A DNA stretch of 5,164 nt, from positions 1-5,164 of the forward strand of contig JAGBXL010000037.1 of the NCBI GenBank assembly GCA_017629325.1, in the 5' to 3' direction. Positions 1-4,897 of the stretch are shown one piece after another. The position numbers and the translations under genes were made by a program. Each line of letters opens with the position of its first letter. Position 1 is the stretch's first letter. A model generated the notes under the pieces. It saw only the letters and a list, made by a program, of their open reading frames with translations, did not search any database and was not told the origin of the DNA. The stretch is from Clostridia bacterium (GTDB lineage: Bacteria > Bacillota > Clostridia > UMGS1810).

Positions 1-783
1 AACAGCATTAAAAAATTTCTGGATACAGGAATAAGCTACCCAAAGGCATCACAACTTGCACTCAAACATTGTATGCCAAATATAGATGATGAGTTTTTAA
101 AGCCAAATAACACTTTGGGTATTTGTTATATTAAGGCAATAAAAAAGTTAAATTCTTCCATTACTCCCCTATCTGTTAAAAGAGATAATGATTACCATAG
201 CGAAAAATCAAACGATGGGTTTATGAGTGCAACACAGATAAGAAAAATGATTGAAAATAATGAAAATTACAATAAATATTCACCTGATTATTCATTGGAT
301 TGCACATATAATATAAAAAATGCCGAGAGCTATATTCTGGGTACTTTAAGAAATACAGATATTAATAAATTCAGAACTATTAAAGGCTATGAAGAAGGTT
401 TGGGAGAACTCATTTTAAATTCTGCAAAAAAGGCCTGCACAATAGAAGAACTTTTTGATATGTGCGTTAGCAAAAGATATACCCTTCACAGAATTAAAAG
501 ATATGTTATGGCGGTACTACTTGATGTGTGGTACGATTCAGAGCCTGAATATATAAGGATTCTTGCAATGAGCGAAAAAGGCGGAAAGCTTATAAATAAT
601 ATCAAAGAAAAATCTGATATTGATATTATAACAAAGCTTGCTGACTATAAAAAAGAAAACCTGATGCTAAAAACAGACATTGCTGCAACAGATTTTGCTT
701 CGCTATGCGCAAATAATATTGATATGAGATACAGCGGAAAAGATTACACAACAAGCCCTTATATAAAGAAACCCTCTCTTTAA
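1..783 (+). CDS. tmcAL: tRNA(Met) cytidine acetate ligase TmcAL, C-terminal 260 codons (partial)
   Basis: The reading frame is open from base 1, so this is the 3' part of a gene that starts outside the window; the family is about 400 residues long and 260 are present. The ATG at 73 is internal, because family-like sequence continues upstream of it. Counting the first codon as 1, the visible hallmarks are a TLGICYIKAIKKL segment (family: N-x-LGIEYLKAL), VKRDNDYH at about 59-66, the nucleotidyltransferase motif SATQIRKMI at about 76-84, an EGLGELI segment at about 132-138, and SKRYTLHRIKR at about 156-166, matching the KRYT-x-x-R-x-x-R signature. The N-terminal HxGH-type ATP-binding motif would lie outside the window. 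From family knowledge (Bacillus YlbM/TmcAL), the enzyme uses ATP and acetate to make N4-acetylcytidine at the wobble base of elongator tRNA-Met in the cytoplasm. The stop codon sits in the loop of a terminator hairpin. Identification is confident; the assay-proven function is by homology only. Confidence 0.9.
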   Translation, partial: NSIKKFLDTGISYPKASQLALKHCMPNIDDEFLKPNNTLGICYIKAIKKLNSSITPLSVKRDNDYHSEKSNDGFMSATQIRKMIENNENYNKYSPDYSLDCTYNIKNAESYILGTLRNTDINKFRTIKGYEEGLGELILNSAKKACTIEELFDMCVSKRYTLHRIKRYVMAVLLDVWYDSEPEYIRILAMSEKGGKLINNIKEKSDIDIITKLADYKKENLMLKTDIAATDFASLCANNIDMRYSGKDYTTSPYIKKPSL

Positions 784-800
784 ATGAGAGGGTTTCTTTA
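764..800. terminator. Bidirectional hairpin terminator between tmcAL and spoVM
   Basis: The arms 764-778 (TAAAGAAACCCTCTC) and 786-800 are perfectly complementary over 15 bp and enclose a 7-base loop. The 3' arm is T-rich when read in either direction. The loop contains the tmcAL stop codon (781-783), and the outer end of the 3' arm is the stop codon of the opposing spoVM (798-800), so the structure is built into the ends of both genes. There is no clean T-tract after the stem on the + strand; the terminal U-rich part would be the stem itself. It is inferred to end both converging transcripts. Confidence 0.8.
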
Positions 801-872
801 TGAATTAATTCTGAAAAGCTTCTTAAGTATTCCCCTAAAAAATTTGGGTGCATTCCAAACAACAACTTTCAT
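798..872 (-). CDS. spoVM: Stage V sporulation peptide SpoVM (24 aa)
   Basis: This is a 24-codon frame (ATG at 872-870, TAA at 800-798). The product is MKVVVWNAPKFFRGILKKLF followed by RINS. It lines up without gaps with my recollection of Bacillus subtilis SpoVM (26 aa, starting MKFYTIKLPKFLGGIVRAML): MK at 1-2, the key proline at position 9, PKF at 9-11 and GI at 14-15 coincide, and both are amphipathic with basic residues on one face. In B. subtilis, SpoVM inserts shallowly into the convex outer forespore membrane and anchors the coat ATPase SpoIVA; Pro9 matters for this localisation. A purine-rich AAAGGGA lies about 10 bases upstream of the ATG as a plausible ribosome binding site. The 51-aa gene lies 42 bases upstream on the same strand, so co-transcription is possible. 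It converges on tmcAL with a 14-base gap. The short length limits certainty, but the position-specific match is good. Confidence 0.75.
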   Translation of the reverse strand: MKVVVWNAPKFFRGILKKLFRINS

Positions 873-914
873 AAACCACATTCCCTTTCAATATGATATA
901 CGGTTTCTAAAGAG

Positions 915-1070
915 CTATCCGCAAAAATAAAAGATGCATAAAAATGCTAAAAGCAAACCTTCTATAACTGCAATTACTATGGGGGGCATAATAATGGCAA
1001 AGATAATTCCAACAACAAAACCTATTATACAAAAAACAGCAATTTTCTTGTAAAGAGCTTTAAAACACAT
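915..1070 (-). CDS. Small hydrophobic membrane protein, 51 aa, unknown function
   Basis: I do not recognise the family. The frame starts at ATG 1070-1068, chosen because GGAGGG (1083-1078, - strand) sits 7 bases upstream. A longer version of the frame starting near 1241 would run antisense through the tRNA and is not credible. The product begins MCFKALYKKIAVF, a short basic N-terminus, and continues into two hydrophobic stretches at about residues 11-27 and 30-49, separated by a Met-Pro-Pro at 28-30. This suggests a helical hairpin or one kinked membrane helix. It has four cysteines (2, 14, 45, 50) and ends CG. The promoter region is shared divergently with the tRNA-Thr promoter; a CATATATAT at 1106-1098 (- strand) loosely resembles a sigma-E -10 box, but I cannot define a convincing promoter. 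Its position directly upstream of spoVM on the same strand hints at a sporulation-time unit, which is inference only. Confidence 0.6.
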   Translation of the reverse strand: MCFKALYKKIAVFCIIGFVVGIIFAIIMPPIVIAVIEGLLLAFLCIFYFCG

Positions 1071-1136
1071 TATATATCCCTCCAAACAGATATTACTATA
1101 TATATGAATAAAAATAAATTTTGTTACTGTGAGGAG

Positions 1137-1165
1137 TTGACTTAAAATAATAATTATAGTATAAT
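1137..1165 (+). promoter_or_regulatory. Sigma-A promoter of tRNA-Thr
   Basis: TTGACT at 1137-1142 and a perfect TATAAT at 1160-1165 are separated by exactly 17 bases. Transcription would start near 1171-1173, leaving a short 5' leader of about a dozen bases before the tRNA at 1184. This is a near-consensus housekeeping promoter, as expected for a stand-alone tRNA gene. Confidence 0.88.
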
Positions 1166-1183
1166 GTGCTGGTATTAAAATTT

Positions 1184-1256
1184 GCTGGTGTGGCTCAGTT
1201 GGTAGAGCAGCTGATTCGTAATCAGCAGGCCGTCGGTTCAAGTCCGATCACCAGCT
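1184..1256 (+). tRNA. tRNA-Thr, anticodon CGT
   Basis: A full cloverleaf can be folded by eye. The acceptor arms GCTGGTG (1184-1190) and CACCAGC (1249-1255) pair perfectly. The D stem is GCTC/GAGC (1193-1196, 1205-1208). The anticodon stem is GCTGA/TCAGC (1210-1214, 1222-1226) around the 7-base loop TTCGTAA, and the variable loop is AGGCC. The T stem is GTCGG/CCGAT with one G-U pair, around loop TTCAAGT (1237-1243). The anticodon at 1217-1219 is CGT, which reads ACG (Thr). The discriminator base is T1256, and CCA is not encoded, so a CCA-adding enzyme is needed. It is a single transcription unit with its own promoter and terminator. Confidence 0.96.
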
Positions 1257-1259
1257 TAA

Positions 1260-1299
1260 AAAAAGAAAGACTATTCTTAACTGAATAGCCTTTCTTTTT
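1260..1299. terminator. Bidirectional terminator between tRNA-Thr and the LysR gene
   Basis: The arm 1260-1276 pairs with 1283-1299: 10 A/T-rich outer pairs, one A-C mismatch (1270/1289), then CTATTC/GAATAG around the 6-base loop TTAACT. The + strand 3' arm runs CTTTCTTTTT, and the - strand reads an equally T-rich run toward the tRNA. It begins 3 bases after the tRNA and ends 19 bases before the LysR stop codon, so it can end both converging transcripts. Confidence 0.88.
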
Positions 1300-1318
1300 G
1301 TATATACATAAAACCATT

Positions 1319-2260
1319 TTATTTACTATAAACATTTATTGCTGTTCTTATAAATTCTTTAACCGCCTTATTAAGATAGCGTTTTTTCTTATGGAGAAGA
1401 TACACTGTGCGTTTGGCATATTCACTGTTTATTTTATAATATACAAGATTTTCATCGGGAGCAACTGCTTTAACAAGGGTATCGGTTACAAAACAGATTC
1501 CAAGACCTGCCGATGTCATATTATATGCCGTCATAAGCTGATCAAAATATATTGTAACTTCCGGATTAAACCCCGACTCATTACACATTTTAAAACCATG
1601 GTAATTCATGCTGTTGCCTGTTTTCATCATTAGAAACTTTTGGTTTCTAAAGTTTGTAAGGTCAATTGGCATTTTGAGACTGTTATAATTACCACTCTGG
1701 ATATCATGGCTTGTAAGAGTATGTTCTTCCAATCCCTTATTTGCATCGCAATCTTTTGGAACACACAAAAGAATGGTTTCATCAAACAAAGGATATGATT
1801 CAATAAGCTTCGGATCGAAATTATAATCTATTAAAAGCTCTATTTTTTCTTCTATAAGTTCTTCAACAAGAGTTTTTGAATTAGATTCCAAAAGGTCTAT
1901 ATTTATCATTGGATACTTTTCGGAAAATGGAACTATTATTTTAGGAAGAACATAGGAAGAGATAAAGTTTGCACCGCTTACAGAGATGCTTCCGACACTT
2001 AATTTTGAAACATCTATTATATAATTTTCATAATCTCTTTTAATACTGAAAATTTCTTCAATTGCTTTTATATAGGCCTCGCCTTCGGGAGTTAGGGTAA
2101 GAGGTGTTGTGGAACGGTCGAAAAGCTGAACCTGCATTTCCTCTTCCAGCTTTCTCACAGTTGCACTAAGTGCCGGCTGAGAAATAAATAGATTTTTTGC
2201 AGCCTTTGTGAAGCTTTTTTCTTTATAAATTTCGTATATGTAATCTGAATATTTAAACAT
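1319..2260 (-). CDS. LysR-type transcriptional regulator
   Basis: This is a 313-aa protein, the typical length for the family. An N-terminal winged helix-turn-helix spans about residues 2-63, with the diagnostic run SFTKAAKNLFISQPALSATV (16-35), then RKLEEEMQVQLFDR and LTLTPEGEAY. The linker helix is followed by a periplasmic-binding-protein-like effector domain from about residue 90, seen in VGSISVSGANFISSYVLPKI. A TSAGLGICFV segment is the typical subdomain stretch near the C-terminal part (LTTRs usually read GxGIxxLP here; this one has CFV). The start at ATG 2260-2258 has CCTCC on the + strand at 2265-2269, which is GGAGG 4 bases before the ATG. The gene is divergent from the alaA-like aminotransferase across a shared palindromic promoter, the classic layout for an LTTR that controls its neighbour and itself. 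The ligand is unknown; an amino acid or 2-oxo acid of the aminotransferase reaction is a reasonable guess only. Confidence 0.93.
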   Translation of the reverse strand: MFKYSDYIYEIYKEKSFTKAAKNLFISQPALSATVRKLEEEMQVQLFDRSTTPLTLTPEGEAYIKAIEEIFSIKRDYENYIIDVSKLSVGSISVSGANFISSYVLPKIIVPFSEKYPMINIDLLESNSKTLVEELIEEKIELLIDYNFDPKLIESYPLFDETILLCVPKDCDANKGLEEHTLTSHDIQSGNYNSLKMPIDLTNFRNQKFLMMKTGNSMNYHGFKMCNESGFNPEVTIYFDQLMTAYNMTSAGLGICFVTDTLVKAVAPDENLVYYKINSEYAKRTVYLLHKKKRYLNKAVKEFIRTAINVYSK

Positions 2261-2294
2261 TTTTCCTCCATAAATAATTATTATAATTTCTATA

Positions 2295-2310
2295 CAAATA
2301 TATATATTTG
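2295..2310. repeat. 16-bp perfect A/T palindrome beside the divergent promoters
   Basis: CAAATATATATATTTG reads identically on both strands. It ends on the first three bases (TTG) of the + strand -35 box and lies just downstream of the - strand -10 box, covering the predicted LysR start site. It could be a regulator site or a simple consequence of A/T richness. Confidence 0.5.
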
Positions 2311-2339
2311 ATTATAGCACATTTGAGTGCTACAATCAA
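2308..2339. promoter_or_regulatory. 32-bp near-palindrome carrying two superimposed divergent promoters
   Basis: The arms TTGATTATAGCAC (2308-2320) and GTGCTACAATCAA (2327-2339) are inverted repeats matching at 12 of 13 positions around the centre ATTTGA. On the + strand, TTGATT (2308-2313) and TACAAT (2331-2336) are 17 bases apart and drive the aminotransferase. On the - strand, TTGATT (2339-2334) and TATAAT (2316-2311) are also 17 bases apart and drive the LysR gene. Each -35 box overlaps the other promoter's -10 box by 3 bases, so only one polymerase could bind at a time. The inner TAGCAC/GTGCTA halves are a plausible operator for the LysR protein, though the spacing is not the classic T-N11-A. 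Confidence 0.8.
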
Positions 2340-2371
2340 GTACATGTTTAAAAACAATGGAGGAAAAAATC

Positions 2372-3568
2372 ATGATATCAAGAAATCTTGATAATGTTCA
2401 TTCCGACATAAGAGGCGATATATATATGCATGCTCTTGAGTTGGAAAAACAAGGACACAAGATACTCAAGCTAAATACAGGAAATCCTGCCGCATTTGGT
2501 TTTAAAATGCCCGATAGCATAAAAAACAGGATTATTTGCGATATTGATAAATCTCTAGGCTACTGCGATATAAGAGGTATGGAAAATGCAAGAACCGCTA
2601 TTAAAGACTATCATTTATCAAGAGGAATAAAAAATATAAGCGAAAATGATATATTTATAGGCAACGGCGTCAGCGAGGCCAGTTATATGATTATTTCGGC
2701 TCTTATAGGAACCGGAGATGAGGTGCTTGTTCCTACTCCGTGTTATTCTTTATGGACAAACTTTACCTTTCTTGCAGGCGGCAGAGCAAAATTTTACAAA
2801 TGTGATGAATCAGCTGATTGGCAGCCTGATATTGAAAGTATTAAAAGAGGTATAACATCAAACACAAAGGCTATTGTTTTAATCAACCCCAACAATCCGA
2901 CAGGTGCTCTTTATAGCAAAGAAATACTACTTGAAATAATTGATATTGCAAGAAAAAACAACCTGGTTATAATTTCTGATGAGATATACGACAGACTTGT
3001 TTTAGATGGTGAGCAGCATATTCCCACAGCATCACTTTGTGATGATGTTACCGTTGTAACTATGAATGGACTTTCAAAATCGCACTGTATATGCGAATTA
3101 AGATGCGGTTGGCTCTGTGTTAGCGGTGATGTAAACAGAAAGAAAATCCTTATTGAAGGGCTCATTAAAATTGCATCTGTAAGACTTTGTTCAAATGCAC
3201 TTATGCAGCTTGCTATTGGTGATGCTTTAAAAGACAGTGCATACACAGAAAACATGATAAATGAAACTGGTAGACTTTCAATACAAAGAAAAGCTGTTAT
3301 GGAAGAACTTGATAAAATTGACGGCATAAGCTATGTTAAAAACATTGCTGCTTTTTACCTTTTTCCAAAGCTTGATATAAAAAGATACGGTTTTGAAGAT
3401 GACAGAGAATTTGCAAGAAAACTTCTTGATGATAAGCACATTTTAATTGTTCCAGGAAGCGGTTTTAACTGTGTTGATAAAAAACATTTCCGAATTGTTA
3501 TGCAGCCTGAAGAAAATATTTTAAGAAATGCTATTAAAGATATAGGAGATTTTTTGAAAAACAGATAA
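2372..3568 (+). CDS. alaA: AlaA-like PLP-dependent class I/II aminotransferase
   Basis: This is a 398-aa cytoplasmic enzyme of fold type I. The start at 2372 has GGAGG (2359-2363) 8 bases upstream. A longer in-frame start at 2327 lies inside the promoter, and an ATG at 2357 would overlap the ribosome binding site. It resembles E. coli AlaA (YfbQ, glutamate-pyruvate transaminase, about 405 aa) throughout: LKLNTGNPAAFGF (32-44), GYCDIRGMENAR (63-74), IGNGVSE (96-102), LVPTPCYSLWT (119-129), CDESADWQPD (144-153), NPNNPTGALYSKE (172-184), SDEIYD (202-207), GLSKSH with the PLP lysine K236, R244 (phosphate contact), LPGS-type loop IVPGSGFN (359-366) and the substrate-carboxylate arginine R374 in HFRIV. 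Expected reaction: pyruvate plus glutamate to alanine plus 2-oxoglutarate. Two residues near the lysine, C239 and E242, differ from AlaA (Arg and Gly), so substrate range may differ. It is probably controlled by the divergent LysR protein. Confidence 0.88.
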   Translation: MISRNLDNVHSDIRGDIYMHALELEKQGHKILKLNTGNPAAFGFKMPDSIKNRIICDIDKSLGYCDIRGMENARTAIKDYHLSRGIKNISENDIFIGNGVSEASYMIISALIGTGDEVLVPTPCYSLWTNFTFLAGGRAKFYKCDESADWQPDIESIKRGITSNTKAIVLINPNNPTGALYSKEILLEIIDIARKNNLVIISDEIYDRLVLDGEQHIPTASLCDDVTVVTMNGLSKSHCICELRCGWLCVSGDVNRKKILIEGLIKIASVRLCSNALMQLAIGDALKDSAYTENMINETGRLSIQRKAVMEELDKIDGISYVKNIAAFYLFPKLDIKRYGFEDDREFARKLLDDKHILIVPGSGFNCVDKKHFRIVMQPEENILRNAIKDIGDFLKNR

Positions 3569-3572
3569 ATTT

Positions 3573-3634
3573 AAAGGAATATTTATGAATAAATATATAT
3601 GATGTTCGTAAATTTTATTTATAGATATTCCTTT
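3573..3634. terminator. Long A/T-rich hairpin just after the aminotransferase
   Basis: The arms 3573-3593 and 3614-3634 pair over 21 bp with only two G-U wobbles and no bulge, around a 20-base loop. The stem starts 5 bases after the stop codon and its 3' arm ends ATTCCTTT followed by TG. G+C content of the stem is low, and the tail is short for an intrinsic terminator, so it may instead protect the mRNA 3' end. Termination is the simplest reading given its position. Confidence 0.6.
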
Positions 3635-3699
3635 TGTAAAATGTTTGATATTAATGATATTTACACCATGTAAATTTAATAAATCCTTAGTATAATAGC

Positions 3700-3754
3700 A
3701 AAAGAGCATATTAAGTTCATCTCTATAATGGATTTTGAACAAATATGCTCTTTT
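3700..3754. terminator. Hairpin terminator between converging aminotransferase and yjmC-like genes
   Basis: AAAAGAGCATATT (3700-3712) pairs perfectly over 13 bp with 3742-3754. Inside it a further 5-bp helix GTTCA/TGAAC (3715-3719, 3736-3740) is separated by an AA/A internal loop. On the + strand it is followed by a long T-rich stretch to 3769. On the - strand, the arm ends CTCTTTT, about 27 bases past the yjmC-like stop codon. It therefore probably stops transcripts from both sides. Confidence 0.78.
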
Positions 3755-3780
3755 ATTATTATTTTTTATTCTACAATATT

Positions 3781-4869
3781 CTATTCTAACTCAGGCAGAT
3801 ATTCCAAAGAACCTGTAAACTCTGCAATCATCTTCATTTCATCATAGGTTTTCTCATTTAGAGATACACCTTCTGATAAAACGCGATTTACTGCTTCAGC
3901 TTCTTTCTCGCCATGAACATAAATACGCTCCTGACCTTCTGCTTTGGCAGAGTCGCGTACTTCCTGAAGATATTTTGAAAGTGAATCCTCAATAGCTTTT
4001 TTATCGCCGAACATACCATAATCAAGTGCAATAAAGCACTGAGCGATATTTGATCTTCCTGGAGTTTTGTAAATATAGTTTGATGTAGTTCCGCCTGAAA
4101 GTATGGCAGTGGCAATTTCACAAAGCATCGCAAAACCGTAGCCCTTATATCCCGATGTGAGTTCTCCTGAACCGCCAAGAGGTAGGATTCCACCACCGGT
4201 TTTATTGATAATGTTTGATAAAACTCTGTCCGGTTCATTGCTATCGTTACCGTTTTCATCAAGTGCCCAGCCAATAGGGAGACCGTTTCCTCTTTTTACA
4301 TAAACCTCAAGTTTTCCTCTTGGAACAACTGTTGTTGCAGCGTCGAATGAGTATGCATGTGGCTCAGCAGGCATTGCAAATGCAATAGGATTAGTTCCAA
4401 GCATTGCCTGTTTACCAAAGGTTGGCACCATAATAGCCTCTGTGTTGGTCATTGACATACCGATAAGGCCTTCTTTTGCCGCCATTTTTGAATAATAACC
4501 TGCAACACCATAGTGGTTTGAGTTGCGAACTGTTACGATACCAAAGCCAGACTTTTTAGCTTTTTCTATGGCCATCTTCATTGCATTTACACCTAAGATC
4601 TGACCCATAGCGTCATTACCCTCAATTACTGCAGAAAGAGGTGTTTCAAAAACAACCTCAGGTTTTGCATCAATTTTAACCATTCCGCTTGTGATTTCTT
4701 TATGATAGCGAATCATACGCTGTATGCCGTGAGATTCTATTCCGCTTAAGTCTGCTTCAAGAAGAACTTCTGTTATCTGTTTGCTTTCTTCTTCGTTAAA
4801 GCCATATCCCTTAAATGCTTCCCTACAAAAACGTTCAACCTTATCATAATCAATTTTATAATATTGCAT
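3781..4869 (-). CDS. yjmC: Malate/L-lactate dehydrogenase-family oxidoreductase (YjmC-like)
   Basis: The start is taken at ATG 4869-4867, giving 362 aa; AGAAGG lies 10 bases upstream. An in-frame TTG at 4875 is possible but only 4 bases from that site. The protein belongs to the NAD(P)-dependent type-2 malate/lactate/ureidoglycolate/sulfolactate dehydrogenase fold (Ldh_2 family), which differs from classic Rossmann malate dehydrogenase. Visible signatures are ADLSGIESHGIQR with H47, NSNHYGVAGYYS with the likely catalytic H119 (about 116-127), TNPIAFAMP (159-167), SFDAATTVVPRGK (174-186), GWALDENGN, LPLGG and GYKGYGFAM. The exact 2-hydroxy-acid substrate cannot be read from sequence. It follows an SDR resembling D-mannonate oxidoreductase by 28 bases; B. 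subtilis carries the related yjmC and yjmF in its hexuronate operon, so a role in uronate use is likely. By eye its base composition is richer in G+C than the aminotransferase region. Confidence 0.88.
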   Translation of the reverse strand: MQYYKIDYDKVERFCREAFKGYGFNEEESKQITEVLLEADLSGIESHGIQRMIRYHKEITSGMVKIDAKPEVVFETPLSAVIEGNDAMGQILGVNAMKMAIEKAKKSGFGIVTVRNSNHYGVAGYYSKMAAKEGLIGMSMTNTEAIMVPTFGKQAMLGTNPIAFAMPAEPHAYSFDAATTVVPRGKLEVYVKRGNGLPIGWALDENGNDSNEPDRVLSNIINKTGGGILPLGGSGELTSGYKGYGFAMLCEIATAILSGGTTSNYIYKTPGRSNIAQCFIALDYGMFGDKKAIEDSLSKYLQEVRDSAKAEGQERIYVHGEKEAEAVNRVLSEGVSLNEKTYDEMKMIAEFTGSLEYLPELE

Positions 4870-4897
4870 AATCAAAATACCTTCTCTCTAAAAATTT

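Noticed and set aside
626..865. 79-codon - strand frame overlapping the end of tmcAL
   Set aside because: It has no ribosome binding site, runs antisense through conserved TmcAL sequence, and overlaps the better supported SpoVM frame in another phase.
1071..1241. N-terminal extension of the 51-aa frame to 108 codons
   Set aside because: The extension is the antisense of tRNA-Thr and its promoter; the GGAGGG site favours the internal ATG at 1070.
1184..1256. tRNA-Thr as an integration site for a mobile element
   Set aside because: The tRNA 3' end is not repeated elsewhere in the window and no integrase or phage-like gene is present.
1298..1633. 111-codon + strand frame opposite the LysR gene
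   Set aside because: It is the complement of the conserved effector domain of the LysR protein, is low-complexity in composition and has no ribosome binding site.
2911..3327. 138-codon - strand frame opposite the aminotransferase
   Set aside because: It is antisense to conserved catalytic motifs and is rich in Ser/Ile runs typical of a shadow frame.
3691..3696. TATAAT on the + strand as a promoter for a small RNA
   Set aside because: No acceptable -35 box lies 16-18 bases upstream and there is no extended -10 TG.
3521..3742. 73-codon - strand frame in the gap after the aminotransferase
   Set aside because: It would start with TTG inside a terminator stem, passes through both hairpins and overlaps the aminotransferase end; no ribosome binding site or recognisable motif.
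3888..4274. 128-codon - strand frame inside the YjmC-like gene
   Set aside because: It is a frame-shifted shadow of a gene whose own frame carries all the family motifs.
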